The notes beneath the pieces are model-generated. The model saw only the letters and a program-made list of their open reading frames with translations. It ran no database searches and was not told the DNA's origin. A DNA stretch of 28,167 bases from NCBI GenBank assembly GCA_964460755.1, contig CAYWQL010000020.1, positions 1 to 28,167 on the forward strand. The letters are read 5' to 3'. This document shows positions 6,997-13,823 of the stretch, in pieces. Made by a program: the position numbers and the translations under genes. The stretch comes from JAYFNU01 sp964460755. GTDB lineage: Bacteria > Bacillota > Clostridia > Oscillospirales > Ruminococcaceae. The stretch's first letter is position 1. Every line of letters begins with the position of its first letter.

Positions 6997-8168
6997 TGTT
7001 TTTTACCAAGGACGTCTTTTATTACGTCCATTGCCTCGTCAAGAATCGCGTCGGTGTGCGACGCCATAAGGCTCGTTCTCAAAAGACATTCGGTTGCGGG
7101 CGTCGCAGGAGGCAAAACAGGATTGACATAAACGCCGTTATCGTACAAATCCTTCGCCACGCCGAGCGTTCTCATCGTTTCATATGTATATATCGGAACA
7201 ATCGGGGTCGAGCTCTCGCGTATTTTTATTCCGCGCTCGGTAAGTCCCTTTCGGAAATATTCTCCGTTGTGGGCAAGCTTGTCGACAAGCTCGGGGCAGG
7301 CTTCAAGCTTCCTTAACGACGCGAGAGCGCACGCACAGCTCGCGGGAGTCATTGAGGCGGAGAAGATAAACGGACGAGAGGAGTGACGGACAAAATCCGC
7401 GACCTCGTTTGTCGCCGCCATATATCCGCCGAGCGACGCAAGGGATTTCGAAAAGGTTCCCATATATATGTCGACCTCGTTCTCAAGTCCGAAGTAGCTC
7501 GCCGTTCCGCGTCCGCCCTTTCCTATTACGCCAAGACCGTGGGCGTCGTCGACCATAACCCGCGCGCCGAACTCCTTGGCAAGCTTTACGATTTCAGGAA
7601 GCTTTGCTATGTCGCCGCCCATGCTGAAAACGCCGTCGGTCACGATAAGGCGGCCCGCTTTTTCGGGTATTTTTTCAAGGGTGCGGCGAAGGTCGTCCAT
7701 ATCGTTGTGCTTATATCGAACCATCGTTCCGTAAGAAAGCTTGCAGCCGTCGTATATACTCGCGTGGTTCTCCTTGTCGCAAATAACATAGTCCTCGCGT
7801 CCGACAAGGGCGCTGATTATTCCGAGATTGGATTGAAAGCCCGTTGAAAAGGTAACGATTGCCTCTTTGTTTAAGAATTTCGCAAGCTCCTGCTCAAGCT
7901 CAAGGTGCATGGTAAGCGTGCCGTTCAAGAAGCGCGAACCACTGCAGCCCGTGCCGTACTGCTCAAACGCCTTTATTCCTGCCTGAATAACGTCCTCGTC
8001 GATAGTAAGCCCAAGATAGTTGTTGGAGCCAAGCATAATTCTGCGCTTGCCCTCCATAATGACCTCGACATCCTGACGCGATTCAAGAGCGTGAAAATAA
8101 GGATAAACTCCCTTTTCGCGTATTTCTTTTACGAGCGAATTTCGCCCGCATTTTTCAAACAAATCCAT
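6984..8168 (-). CDS. Alpha-oxoamine synthase, serine palmitoyltransferase-like
   Basis: A PLP enzyme that condenses an amino acid with an acyl-CoA (or acyl-ACP) thioester, releasing CO2 to give a 2-amino-ketone. Landmarks in the 394 residues: GSNNYLGLT (47-55), TGCSGSRFLNGT (73-84), NHASIYDG (134-141, ring-stacking His135), VDDAHGLGV (206-214) and the PLP lysine K241 in TFSKSLASLGGY, then FSASMTP. The family includes glycine C-acetyltransferase, BioF and serine palmitoyltransferase. The start (GVYPYFHALESRQDVEV) and overall wording resemble bacterial serine palmitoyltransferases more than BioF. No threonine dehydrogenase or biotin gene is nearby, while a reductase overlaps the 3' end. AAGGAGAG precedes ATG 8168; the MarR gene ends 34 nt upstream. 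The substrate remains uncertain. Confidence 0.85.
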   Translation of the reverse strand: MDLFEKCGRNSLVKEIREKGVYPYFHALESRQDVEVIMEGKRRIMLGSNNYLGLTIDEDVIQAGIKAFEQYGTGCSGSRFLNGTLTMHLELEQELAKFLNKEAIVTFSTGFQSNLGIISALVGREDYVICDKENHASIYDGCKLSYGTMVRYKHNDMDDLRRTLEKIPEKAGRLIVTDGVFSMGGDIAKLPEIVKLAKEFGARVMVDDAHGLGVIGKGGRGTASYFGLENEVDIYMGTFSKSLASLGGYMAATNEVADFVRHSSRPFIFSASMTPASCACALASLRKLEACPELVDKLAHNGEYFRKGLTERGIKIRESSTPIVPIYTYETMRTLGVAKDLYDNGVYVNPVLPPATPATECLLRTSLMASHTDAILDEAMDVIKDVLGKKQWQA

Positions 8169-8202
8169 AATAATCTCTCCTTAACTGTATGCTGAATATT
8201 CT

Positions 8203-8643
8203 TTACACGGGCTGGTTTTCAAGCTTTTGAGTTTCCGCCGCAACTTGAAGCAAAAACCTTTTGACCAGCTTAACCTCGTCCTTAGTATACCTCGCCATAA
8301 CGCGGTTTACCGCGTCCTCCCATTCGGGCAGCTTCTTTCCGTAATAATCCCGAAACTTTTCGGTTACCTTGAGCTTAAACTCGCGTCTGTCACGAAGACA
8401 CGCGGCTTTGACAAGATAACCCTTGTTGACAAGAGAATTGACTTTATATGAAGCGTTTGGCTGAGATATCGAAAGATAATTCGCGAACTCGTTGACCGTC
8501 GGATTGTTAAGCAGGTAAATGATTTCGACCGAAAACGCCTCGGTCGCGCTCAAGCTTCCCTGCTTCTCCGAAATATTCTTAAAAATCTGCTTATACCGCA
8601 CAAGGCGAAGGGTACGGTAAATGCGGTCGAAATATTTTGTCAT
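8203..8643 (-). CDS. MarR-family transcriptional regulator
   Basis: A 146-residue winged-helix protein of the MarR type: a dimerisation helix at the N-terminus, then the recognition region EFANYLSISQPNASYKVNSL (about 56-75) followed by VNKGYLVKAACLRDRREFKL, with the characteristic DRRE of the wing. MarR proteins are dimeric repressors released by small, often hydrophobic, ligands. It is the first gene of the unit with the alpha-oxoamine synthase and the SDR, with no terminator between, so it probably controls both and itself through the 20-bp palindrome over its promoter. ATG 8643 has GGGGAG only 3 nt upstream, a rather tight spacing. Confidence 0.9.
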   Translation of the reverse strand: MTKYFDRIYRTLRLVRYKQIFKNISEKQGSLSATEAFSVEIIYLLNNPTVNEFANYLSISQPNASYKVNSLVNKGYLVKAACLRDRREFKLKVTEKFRDYYGKKLPEWEDAVNRVMARYTKDEVKLVKRFLLQVAAETQKLENQPV

Positions 8644-8670
8644 AAGCTCCCCTAATTACATAAAGATTTT

Positions 8671-8690
8671 TATATAAAATATTTTATATA
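8671..8690. promoter_or_regulatory. Perfect 20-bp palindromic operator
   Basis: TATATAAAATATTTTATATA is a perfect dyad. It begins directly after the -10 box of the MarR promoter and covers the expected transcription start, the classic position for a repressor. MarR proteins bind AT-rich dyads of about this size. I infer autorepression and control of the downstream lipid-type genes. Confidence 0.75.
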
Positions 8691-8719
8691 ATATTACTCT
8701 CATAAAAAGATTATGTCAA
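8691..8719 (-). promoter_or_regulatory. Promoter of the MarR / oxoamine synthase / SDR unit
   Basis: Minus strand: consensus TTGACA (8719-8714), 17 bp, TAATAT (8696-8691). No other promoter or terminator is obvious before 6203, so all three genes are likely one transcript. Confidence 0.85.
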
Positions 8720-8733
8720 GCGGAGCAAAAAGA

Positions 8734-8753
8734 AAAAAGCCCGAAGGCTTTTT
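8734..8753 (-). terminator. Terminator after thioredoxin
   Basis: AAAAAGCC (8734-8741) and GGCTTTTT (8746-8753) form a perfect 8-bp stem with a tetraloop. The minus-strand read ends in six Ts, 13 nt after the trxA stop. Confidence 0.8.
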
Positions 8754-8766
8754 CCAAAATGAGCTA

Positions 8767-9072
8767 TTAAAGAATGTTGAGAATTTCTGCTTTTGGGTGA
8801 ACGCCGACAAGGGTTTTGACCGCCTCGCCGTTCTTAAAATAGATGAGTGTCGGAATACTTGTCACGCCGTATTTTCGGGATAAATTCTCGTTTTTGTCAA
8901 CGTCGACCTTTCCGACCGAAATGTCGTCCCGAAGGCGCTCTATCTCGTCAACGACAACCGACATCGTCCGACAGGGTCCGCACCACGTTGCGAAAAAGTC
9001 TAAGAGAAAGGGCTTTTCTGAGTTTAGAACTTCCGACGAAAAATTATCCTCCGTTATGGTTAAAATAGCCAA
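8767..9072 (-). CDS. trxA: Thioredoxin
   Basis: Cytoplasmic disulfide reductase of 101 residues, normal for the family. The active site WCGPC is at 30-34, with the buried Asp (D25 in LLDFFATWCGPC), the cis-proline loop TSIPTL and a glycine-containing FKNGE turn near the end. The start is a TTG at 9072, placed 7 nt after a strong AAGGAGGTG site; translation from it gives the expected MAILTITEDNF. It is a single gene, with a terminator at 8734-8753, and is divergent from the GNAT gene at 9147. No thioredoxin reductase is in the window. Confidence 0.95.
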   Translation of the reverse strand: MAILTITEDNFSSEVLNSEKPFLLDFFATWCGPCRTMSVVVDEIERLRDDISVGKVDVDKNENLSRKYGVTSIPTLIYFKNGEAVKTLVGVHPKAEILNIL

Positions 9073-9084
9073 ACTTACACCTCC

Positions 9085-9115
9085 TTGAAAAAAATGGTGA
9101 AAACTGTGGTAATAT
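9085..9115 (+). promoter_or_regulatory. Possible extended -10 promoter for GNAT gene
   Basis: TTGAAA (9085-9090) and TAATAT (9110-9115) preceded by TGG (extended -10). The 19-bp spacer is long, but the extended element could compensate. The -35 lies in the trxA leader. Confidence 0.45.
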
Positions 9116-9146
9116 TAAGCTAATCAATGACGAAAGGGGAATTAAT

Positions 9147-9731
9147 GTGTGTACTGTGCGACGGTATAAACCCGAGGACAGACCGGCTCTTCGAAATATC
9201 TGCATAGCGACAGCCAACGACGAAATGAAGTTTCGTCACGACGTGCTTTTAACCCTTTATTGCGACTATTATCTCGACTATGAACGAGAGCATTGTTTCG
9301 TGCTTGAAAACGATGACGGTGAAATCGTGAGATATGTCATCGCGTCCTACGACTACGACGAATACCACCATATTTTCAACAAGATATTTCAGCCCAAGCT
9401 TAGTATTCTCAGCGAGCTGTACGCTATTCAAAAAAAAGCGGAACACATTTTAACCCGCGGGCTTACCCGCCGTTACCCCGCGCATTTTCATATTGATATT
9501 CTGCCTCAATATCGCCGCAAGGGATATGGCACCGAGCTCCTGAAAGCGCTTATCCGCGACCTTAAGGAAAACGACGTCAGCGGGGTTATGCTCCTTGTGC
9601 TTGCATATAACGAGGACGCGCGCCTATTCTTCCGCCACTGCGGTTTTCGCCGCGTCAAAAACATCGCCCGCGCCGTCGCCTACGTTATGCGGCTCAACGA
9701 GCCTGAAGACGTCAAAAGCGCAAACGTCTAA
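9147..9731 (+). CDS. GNAT-family N-acetyltransferase
   Basis: A 194-residue acetyltransferase. The acetyl-CoA signature is in IDILPQYRRKGYGTELL (about 117-133, R-R-K-G-Y-G), followed by VMLLVLAYNEDARLFFRHCG and FRRVKN, the usual end of the fold (NxxAxxFYxxxGF). The middle segment around YHHIFNKIFQPK resembles GNATs annotated as OGA-like or AAC(3)-like, but the acceptor cannot be deduced. The start is GTG at 9147, with AAAGGGGA about 7 nt upstream; the ATG at 9145 is out of frame. Its TAA (9729-9731) overlaps the stop codon of the convergent HD gene, leaving no space for a terminator. Confidence 0.85.
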   Translation: MCTVRRYKPEDRPALRNICIATANDEMKFRHDVLLTLYCDYYLDYEREHCFVLENDDGEIVRYVIASYDYDEYHHIFNKIFQPKLSILSELYAIQKKAEHILTRGLTRRYPAHFHIDILPQYRRKGYGTELLKALIRDLKENDVSGVMLLVLAYNEDARLFFRHCGFRRVKNIARAVAYVMRLNEPEDVKSANV

Positions 9732-10387
9732 ATTAAAACAGCATCGTTTATTATAAGCTTGAAGGTCAGCGAAAGCTTGTCAGCCGCCCGTTTACACAGC
9801 ATCATACGGTTAAGGAATATCTCAAAATAATCGGCGACAGGACATATTTCAGTGTCAATGGTAAGAAAAAGCGAAAGTGTCTTCGCGTCGGAGTCAAGCT
9901 TTAGTTCACCCTTTTCCGCGGCGAAGTTTACGCGGTCGTGGATATCGAAGTTTATCGTTTCGCTGTTCCTGACCCTTGTACGGCGAACGTCGGTTTTATC
10001 TGCAAGAATCAGCGCGGCGGCTATCTCGTTGACGGGATATGCCGCCTTTTCGTCGTGGTAGCCGATAGCGGTTATTATCTTTCCCGTTTCCTGAGTGGAC
10101 ATTCCCATTTTATCGAGTATTCTAAACGCCATAAGCGCGCCCGTCTGAGCATGGTTGTCGCGGTTTATGACGTTGCCTATGTCGTGCATATATCCCGCAA
10201 TTTTCGCAAGCTCAGCCTCACGCTCGGAAAAGCCAAGTTGAAGTAAAATCGAGCTCGCCACCTCGGCGCACCTCATAACGTGGGGCAAATAATGCTCGGT
10301 ATAGCCAAGCTCGCTTAGTGATTTGTCCGCCTGTTGGATATAGGCGTTTATTTCGTCCGACGCCTTGACCTGTTCATACGTCACCAT
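9728..10387 (-). CDS. HD-domain phosphohydrolase
   Basis: A 219-residue soluble protein. The metal-binding HD motif is well formed: H36 in YLPHVMRCAEVA, H68-D69 in AGYMHDIGNVI, then a further His (YHDEKAAYP) and Asp (LADKTDVRR). HD proteins hydrolyse phosphomonoesters or phosphodiesters of nucleotides, including (p)ppGpp and cyclic dinucleotides; nothing here picks the substrate. The C-terminal half (KLDSDAKTLSLFLTIDTEIC) looks like an added alpha/beta sensory or dimerisation domain common in the Clostridial versions. The start at 10387 is 6 nt behind the uracil-DNA glycosylase stop, with a GAGG site about 11 nt upstream, so the two are cotranscribed. Confidence 0.85.
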   Translation of the reverse strand: MVTYEQVKASDEINAYIQQADKSLSELGYTEHYLPHVMRCAEVASSILLQLGFSEREAELAKIAGYMHDIGNVINRDNHAQTGALMAFRILDKMGMSTQETGKIITAIGYHDEKAAYPVNEIAAALILADKTDVRRTRVRNSETINFDIHDRVNFAAEKGELKLDSDAKTLSLFLTIDTEICPVADYFEIFLNRMMLCKRAADKLSLTFKLIINDAVLI

Positions 10388-10393
10388 ATAAAA

Positions 10394-10954
10394 TTAATCC
10401 TCTGTTTTAAGCTCATCATACAGCTCGGCGATTTTGTGAAAATCGGCAAGCGCCTGCGGCTTATTATTTGGGTTGCGAAGAAGGGCGGCGGGGTGGAAGG
10501 TGCCTATCATTTTAACGCCGTTCTTTTCGAAAACCGCGCCGTGGTCACGCGTCACCATAAAGCCCTCGCCGATAAGCCGCTTCGCCGATATTCGTCCAAG
10601 GCACACGATAAGCTTCGGATTGATTATCTTATACTGCTCACGAAGCCAGCCGATGCACGCCTCCTGCTCGGTCGGAAGCGGGTCGCGGTTCTCCGGCGGA
10701 CGGCACTTAATTGTGTTGGCTATATAAACCTTATCGCGATTAAGTCCGACAGCGACGAGAAAGCTGTCAAGCAGCTGCCCCGCCCGTCCGACGAAGGGGA
10801 CGCCCGAAAGGTCTTCGTTTTTTCCCGGAGCTTCTCCGATAAACACAACAGGGCTCTTTTCATTTCCAACGCCGAATACGACGTTGGTTCTCGTTTTGCA
10901 TAAATCGCATTTTGTGCAGCACACGCACTGCGCCTTTAATTCGTCAAGCGTCAT
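10394..10954 (-). CDS. Family 4-type uracil-DNA glycosylase (Fe-S)
   Basis: Removes uracil from DNA, the first step of base-excision repair. The 186-residue protein has the [4Fe-4S] cysteines C13 and C16 (CTKC), C84 (TIKCRPPENRDP) and C100, the catalytic motif IGEAPGKNED (39-48) and the DNA-intercalating motif HPAALLRNP. In family 4 the catalytic acid is the Glu of GEAPG. It is the first gene of a two-gene unit with the HD protein. AAGGAAGTGAAG precedes ATG 10954. Confidence 0.93.
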   Translation of the reverse strand: MTLDELKAQCVCCTKCDLCKTRTNVVFGVGNEKSPVVFIGEAPGKNEDLSGVPFVGRAGQLLDSFLVAVGLNRDKVYIANTIKCRPPENRDPLPTEQEACIGWLREQYKIINPKLIVCLGRISAKRLIGEGFMVTRDHGAVFEKNGVKMIGTFHPAALLRNPNNKPQALADFHKIAELYDELKTED

Positions 10955-10976
10955 AATACTTCACTTCCTTATAAAA

Positions 10977-11006
10977 AGTATATCATATATTGCCGTTCTT
11001 CTGCAA
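10977..11006 (-). promoter_or_regulatory. Promoter of the UDG-HD unit
   Basis: Minus strand: TTGCAG (11006-11001), 18 bp, TATACT (10982-10977), with TGA immediately before the -10 (extended -10). Confidence 0.6.
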
Positions 11007-11038
11007 AGAAAAATATTGACGAAAAGAGTCGAAAAACC

Positions 11039-11067
11039 TTGATTAAAAGGGATAACGGCGTTAATAT
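11039..11067 (+). promoter_or_regulatory. Promoter of the PduL gene
   Basis: TTGATT (11039-11044), 17 bp, TAATAT (11062-11067). The expected start near 11074 leaves a short leader of about 32 nt. Confidence 0.75.
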
Positions 11068-11105
11068 AGTTATATAAGTTTTTTTGAAGGAGATATACAA
11101 CGCAA

Positions 11106-11678
11106 ATGGATAAGGTAATAGTTGAAATTTCTGCGCGACACGTTCACGTAACCGAAGCCGCGCTTGAAACCCTTTTCGGAAAAGGACACAAGCTTACGCC
11201 GAAAAAAGACCTCTCTCAGCCCGGGCAGTTCGCCTGCGAGGAGCGTGTCGACCTAATCGGACCGAAAAAGGAAATTAAGGGCGTTTCTATTTTAGGACCC
11301 TGCCGCACGGCGGTTCAGGTCGAGGTTTCCCTTACCGACGCGCGCACGCTCGGCGTCGCCGCCCCCGTTCGCGAATCCGGCGACATCGCGGGCTCTGCTC
11401 CGATAAAAATTGTCGGTCCTTGCGGCGAAATTGAAATTGCCCAAGGAGTTATCGCGGCTAAACGCCACATTCATCTCGACACCGCAACGGCGAAAAATAT
11501 GGGACTTGCCGATAAGCAAATCGTTTCCACAAAGCTCGACACAAACGGTCGCGCGCTCGTCTTTGGCGACGTCGTAGTAAGAGTATCGGACAAATTCGCC
11601 CCCGCTATGCATATTGACACCGACGAGGGCAACGCCGCGGCGGTTGTCGGCGAGGTTTTCGCCGAAATAGTTAAATAG
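11106..11678 (+). CDS. pduL: PduL-type phosphate acyltransferase
   Basis: Interconverts acyl-CoA and acyl-phosphate (propionyl or acetyl), making or using the phosphate donor for acetate/propionate kinase. The 190-residue protein has two tandem beta-barrel halves, each with a histidine metal motif: ARHVHVTE (10-17) and AAKRHIHLD (117-125). ILGPCRTAVQVEVS and SAPIKIVGPCG are further family landmarks. There is no N-terminal microcompartment-targeting peptide, and no shell protein or diol dehydratase gene surrounds it, so it probably serves as a general phosphotransacetylase. GAAGGAG lies an unusual 13 nt before ATG 11106, with no better start in frame. It is a single-gene transcript ending at 11694-11722. 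Confidence 0.92.
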   Translation: MDKVIVEISARHVHVTEAALETLFGKGHKLTPKKDLSQPGQFACEERVDLIGPKKEIKGVSILGPCRTAVQVEVSLTDARTLGVAAPVRESGDIAGSAPIKIVGPCGEIEIAQGVIAAKRHIHLDTATAKNMGLADKQIVSTKLDTNGRALVFGDVVVRVSDKFAPAMHIDTDEGNAAAVVGEVFAEIVK

Positions 11679-11693
11679 GTTTTTCTTATACCG

Positions 11694-11722
11694 AAAGCCC
11701 GAAGCTTAACGCTTCGGGCTTT
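11694..11722 (+). terminator. Terminator, shared by convergent genes
   Basis: AAAGCCCGAAGC (11694-11705) pairs perfectly with GCTTCGGGCTTT (11711-11722) around a 5-nt loop. The T tract is better on the plus strand (pduL), but the hairpin also lies 8 nt past the stop of the convergent lipoprotein gene. Confidence 0.85.
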
Positions 11723-11730
11723 AATTTTTA

Positions 11731-12843
11731 TCAATATTTATCTAATGGCTTTGGTCTTAAGAAAACTGTGCAGTCGGGAAGCTGGTCTTCCAACCAATAC
11801 ACGACGTCTGGCGGTATGTTGTTTCCGTGAAGGTCAAGACCCCTTAGTTTTGTAAGCTTTGTCAGCGGCGTCACGTCAAGAATAAGGTTATAGTGAAGCC
11901 CAAGGTAGACAAGATCAGTCAGGGAAGAAAGGGGCGCGACATCGGGAATAATATTGAACTGAAGATAAAGATACTGAAGTTTCGTTAACCCCGAAAGAGG
12001 AGAAACGTCGGCTATATGATTGCCGTGAAGGGAAAGCGTCGTTAAACCCGTAAGGGTCGACAACGGCGAAATATCGGTCAAGCGGTTGACGTTCAGAGAA
12101 AGGTTTTCAAGCTTTGTAAGCCCCGAAAGCGCCGAAACGTCATTAATCTCGTTTTGTTCAAGCTGAAGGCTCGTAAGACCTGTTAGCCCTTTTATTGGCG
12201 TGACGTCGGTAATGTCGTTTTCCGACATATCAAGCTCGGTCAAATTAACGAGCTTCGCGATGGGCGAAATATCCGTAATATTATTTCGAACAAGGCTTAA
12301 CGACGTAAGCCCGGCGAGCTTTTTCAGCGGTGAAATATCAGAAATTTCATTAAAACTAAGGTCAAGCGCACGCAGAGCTTTTTGTTCCGTTAACGTGCTG
12401 ATATCTTTGATTTCGTTGTACTTAACCGAAAGCACGGTAAGATTTGAAAACGCCGAAATATCTGAAAGCGACGTAATCTTGTCGCCGAGATAGCGCAGCG
12501 ACCATCTCCCGGCGTATAAATACATCTCGTATCCAACTCCGTCGCCTTGAGCGCGCTTTATTTCGTATAATTCCTCGCTTGCGGCGTTCGCGTCCTCCAT
12601 AGTCGCCCCAACAGGCAGAAAGCGGCACTGGTCGGCAAAAATCACAATCCCCCCGATATCGGCAAGCTCACCCGAGGTTATCGCGCCGCTCTGCTTTCCA
12701 AGATAGTCGCGAACAAAGCCCTCAATCGCCGCGTCATTCCAAACGATTTCCTTGTTCGGATTTCCCTTGGCATTACCGCACCCCGCGAACAGGGACAGTG
12801 ATAAAATAAAAGCCAAACAAACCGAAACGATTTTCTTTAGCAT
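11731..12843 (-). CDS. Leucine-rich-repeat lipoprotein (internalin-like)
   Basis: A 370-residue surface lipoprotein. The start at 12843 gives a clean lipoprotein signal peptide (MLKKIVSV, hydrophobic core, lipobox LFAGC with lipidated C22). The longer in-frame start at 12897 lies upstream of the predicted transcription start and is rejected. Residues about 35-75 form the internalin-type cap (AAIEGFVRDYLGKQSGAIT). Ten 22-residue leucine-rich repeats follow (about 132-350), for example LTELDMSENDITDVTPIKGL and LTTLSLHGNHIADVSPLSGL. Such curved solenoids bind protein ligands at the cell surface; whether host or self is unknown. There is no LPXTG or GW anchor, so the lipid is the only anchor. A -35/-10 pair lies just upstream. 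Confidence 0.92.
   Translation of the reverse strand: MLKKIVSVCLAFILSLSLFAGCGNAKGNPNKEIVWNDAAIEGFVRDYLGKQSGAITSGELADIGGIVIFADQCRFLPVGATMEDANAASEELYEIKRAQGDGVGYEMYLYAGRWSLRYLGDKITSLSDISAFSNLTVLSVKYNEIKDISTLTEQKALRALDLSFNEISDISPLKKLAGLTSLSLVRNNITDISPIAKLVNLTELDMSENDITDVTPIKGLTGLTSLQLEQNEINDVSALSGLTKLENLSLNVNRLTDISPLSTLTGLTTLSLHGNHIADVSPLSGLTKLQYLYLQFNIIPDVAPLSSLTDLVYLGLHYNLILDVTPLTKLTKLRGLDLHGNNIPPDVVYWLEDQLPDCTVFLRPKPLDKY
11793..12450 (-). repeat. Ten tandem 66-bp units encoding the LRRs
   Basis: The ten 22-codon repeats are consecutive and in register. At DNA level the 66-bp units are diverged but share blocks for N-x-I-x-D-I/V-S/T-P-L, so the array is old, with little sign of recent duplication. 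Confidence 0.8.
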
Positions 12844-12879
12844 TATTACCATCCTCTCTGTAATAAACTGTCTGGCTTT

Positions 12880-12908
12880 ATTATATAGCGAAGACAAGCT
12901 TTAAACAA
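12880..12908 (-). promoter_or_regulatory. Promoter of the LRR lipoprotein gene
   Basis: Minus strand: TTGTTT (12908-12903), 17 bp, TATAAT (12885-12880). The start near 12873 lies downstream of the alternative start codon at 12897, which decides the gene's 5' end. Confidence 0.75.
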
Positions 12909-12948
12909 TATAAAAACAATATACAAAAAATAAAAAAAGAATAAATAA

Positions 12949-12979
12949 AAAAGCCCGAGAAAAACGTTTTCCCGAGCTT
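12949..12979 (-). terminator. Terminator of the ATP synthase operon
   Basis: Minus-strand stem AAGCTCGGGAAAA with TTTTCTCGGGCTT (one G-U/T mismatch zone) followed by six Ts and an AT-rich stretch. It lies 10 nt after the trailing GNAT gene. Confidence 0.8.
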
Positions 12980-12989
12980 GTTTTCTTTG

Positions 12990-13400
12990 TCAGTCGCCTT
13001 TTCTTGCCTTCGACATAAAGGTTGAGTCGCATTCGTTAAAACCGAATTTTCCGTAAAGCCCCTCGGCGGTCTTTGTTATTAAAATTCCCCGAAGGTCGCG
13101 AAGCTTCTCGTGCTCGACGACAGCTTTAACTATCGCCGCTCCGGCGCCGATACCGCGGTACTTTTCGTCAACAATTACATCTGCAAGATAGTAGGTCGTC
13201 GCATTATCCGAAAGAGCGCGGGCGAAACCGATTTGCTTGCCTGTTTCCTTCAAAAAAGCTCCGAAGCATATACAGCTTCTCATAGCCTCGTCCATAACCT
13301 CTTTTGTGCGGTCTTTTGCCCAATAGGTTTGGCGAAGCAACGACATAACCTCGTCTATGTTCATATTTTCGTATCCGATTTTTATTTCAAACTCGTCCAT
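12990..13400 (-). CDS. GNAT-family N-acetyltransferase
   Basis: A 136-residue small GNAT. The acetyl-CoA site is VDEKYRGIGAGAAIVKAVV (about 78-96, with R-G-I-G-A-G) and the C-terminus has the tyrosine and phenylalanine typical of the family (AEGLYGKFGF). The N-terminus contains MSLLRQTYWAKDRTKEVMDE, the pattern of the GNATs that come as single-domain amino- or protein-acetyltransferases. ATG 13400 is preferred; a TTG two codons earlier abuts the atpC stop directly and is an alternative. No strong ribosome site is seen, so translation may be coupled to atpC. It is the last gene of the ATP synthase transcript, but no role in that complex is known to me. Confidence 0.8.
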   Translation of the reverse strand: MDEFEIKIGYENMNIDEVMSLLRQTYWAKDRTKEVMDEAMRSCICFGAFLKETGKQIGFARALSDNATTYYLADVIVDEKYRGIGAGAAIVKAVVEHEKLRDLRGILITKTAEGLYGKFGFNECDSTFMSKARKGD

Positions 13401-13406
13401 TGTCAA

Positions 13407-13823
13407 TTAATTAAAACCTGTCTTTGATTTCGTTATGCGAAGCCGCGCCATAGCCCTCGAAAGCGCGATTTTCGACTGCTTATATTCGCTTATGCTCTGT
13501 TTTTGGCGAAGGCGTTCTTCGGCGCGTTTTTCCGCTTCAAGCGCGCGCCGCGCGTCGATTTCCTCGGGCCATTCGCACGCCTGCGTGAAGATGACCGTGT
13601 CGTCGCGGTCAACCTCAATAAAGCCCTCGGAATTGAAGGCGTCGTGCCATTCACCGTCAAACTTAAGCCGTATTCTTCCTATGTCAATCGTCGCGATAAG
13701 CGGCGCGTGGTCTGCCAAAACGGTAAGCTCGCCATCGGGCGCGAGAATAGTAACCGCCTCTACGTCGCGGTCGAGAAACTGGCGCTCCGGGGTTAAAATT
13801 TCCAGTCGAAATAACTTTGACAT
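13407..13823 (-). CDS. atpC: F1Fo ATP synthase epsilon subunit
   Basis: Part of the central rotor stalk, it couples gamma to the c-ring and can inhibit ATP hydrolysis. The 138 residues contain an N-terminal beta-sandwich (FRLEILTPERQFLDRDVEAV, ILAPDGELTVLADHAPLIA) and a C-terminal helical hairpin (ARRALEAEKRAEERLRQK and onward). Length and layout are normal. Its ATG shares a base with the atpD stop (TAATG), implying translational coupling. Confidence 0.95.
   Translation of the reverse strand: MSKLFRLEILTPERQFLDRDVEAVTILAPDGELTVLADHAPLIATIDIGRIRLKFDGEWHDAFNSEGFIEVDRDDTVIFTQACEWPEEIDARRALEAEKRAEERLRQKQSISEYKQSKIALSRAMARLRITKSKTGFN

Noticed and set aside
6984..8168. Simple threonine-degradation enzyme (Kbl)
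   Set aside because: Not excluded by the fold, but there is no Tdh partner and an SDR overlaps the gene; kept as the main alternative.
11106..11678. Part of a bacterial microcompartment locus
   Set aside because: No shell proteins, no targeting peptide and no signature enzymes nearby.
12844..12897. Longer start for the LRR lipoprotein
   Set aside because: It overlaps the promoter and is upstream of the expected transcription start; the later ATG gives a clean lipoprotein signal peptide.
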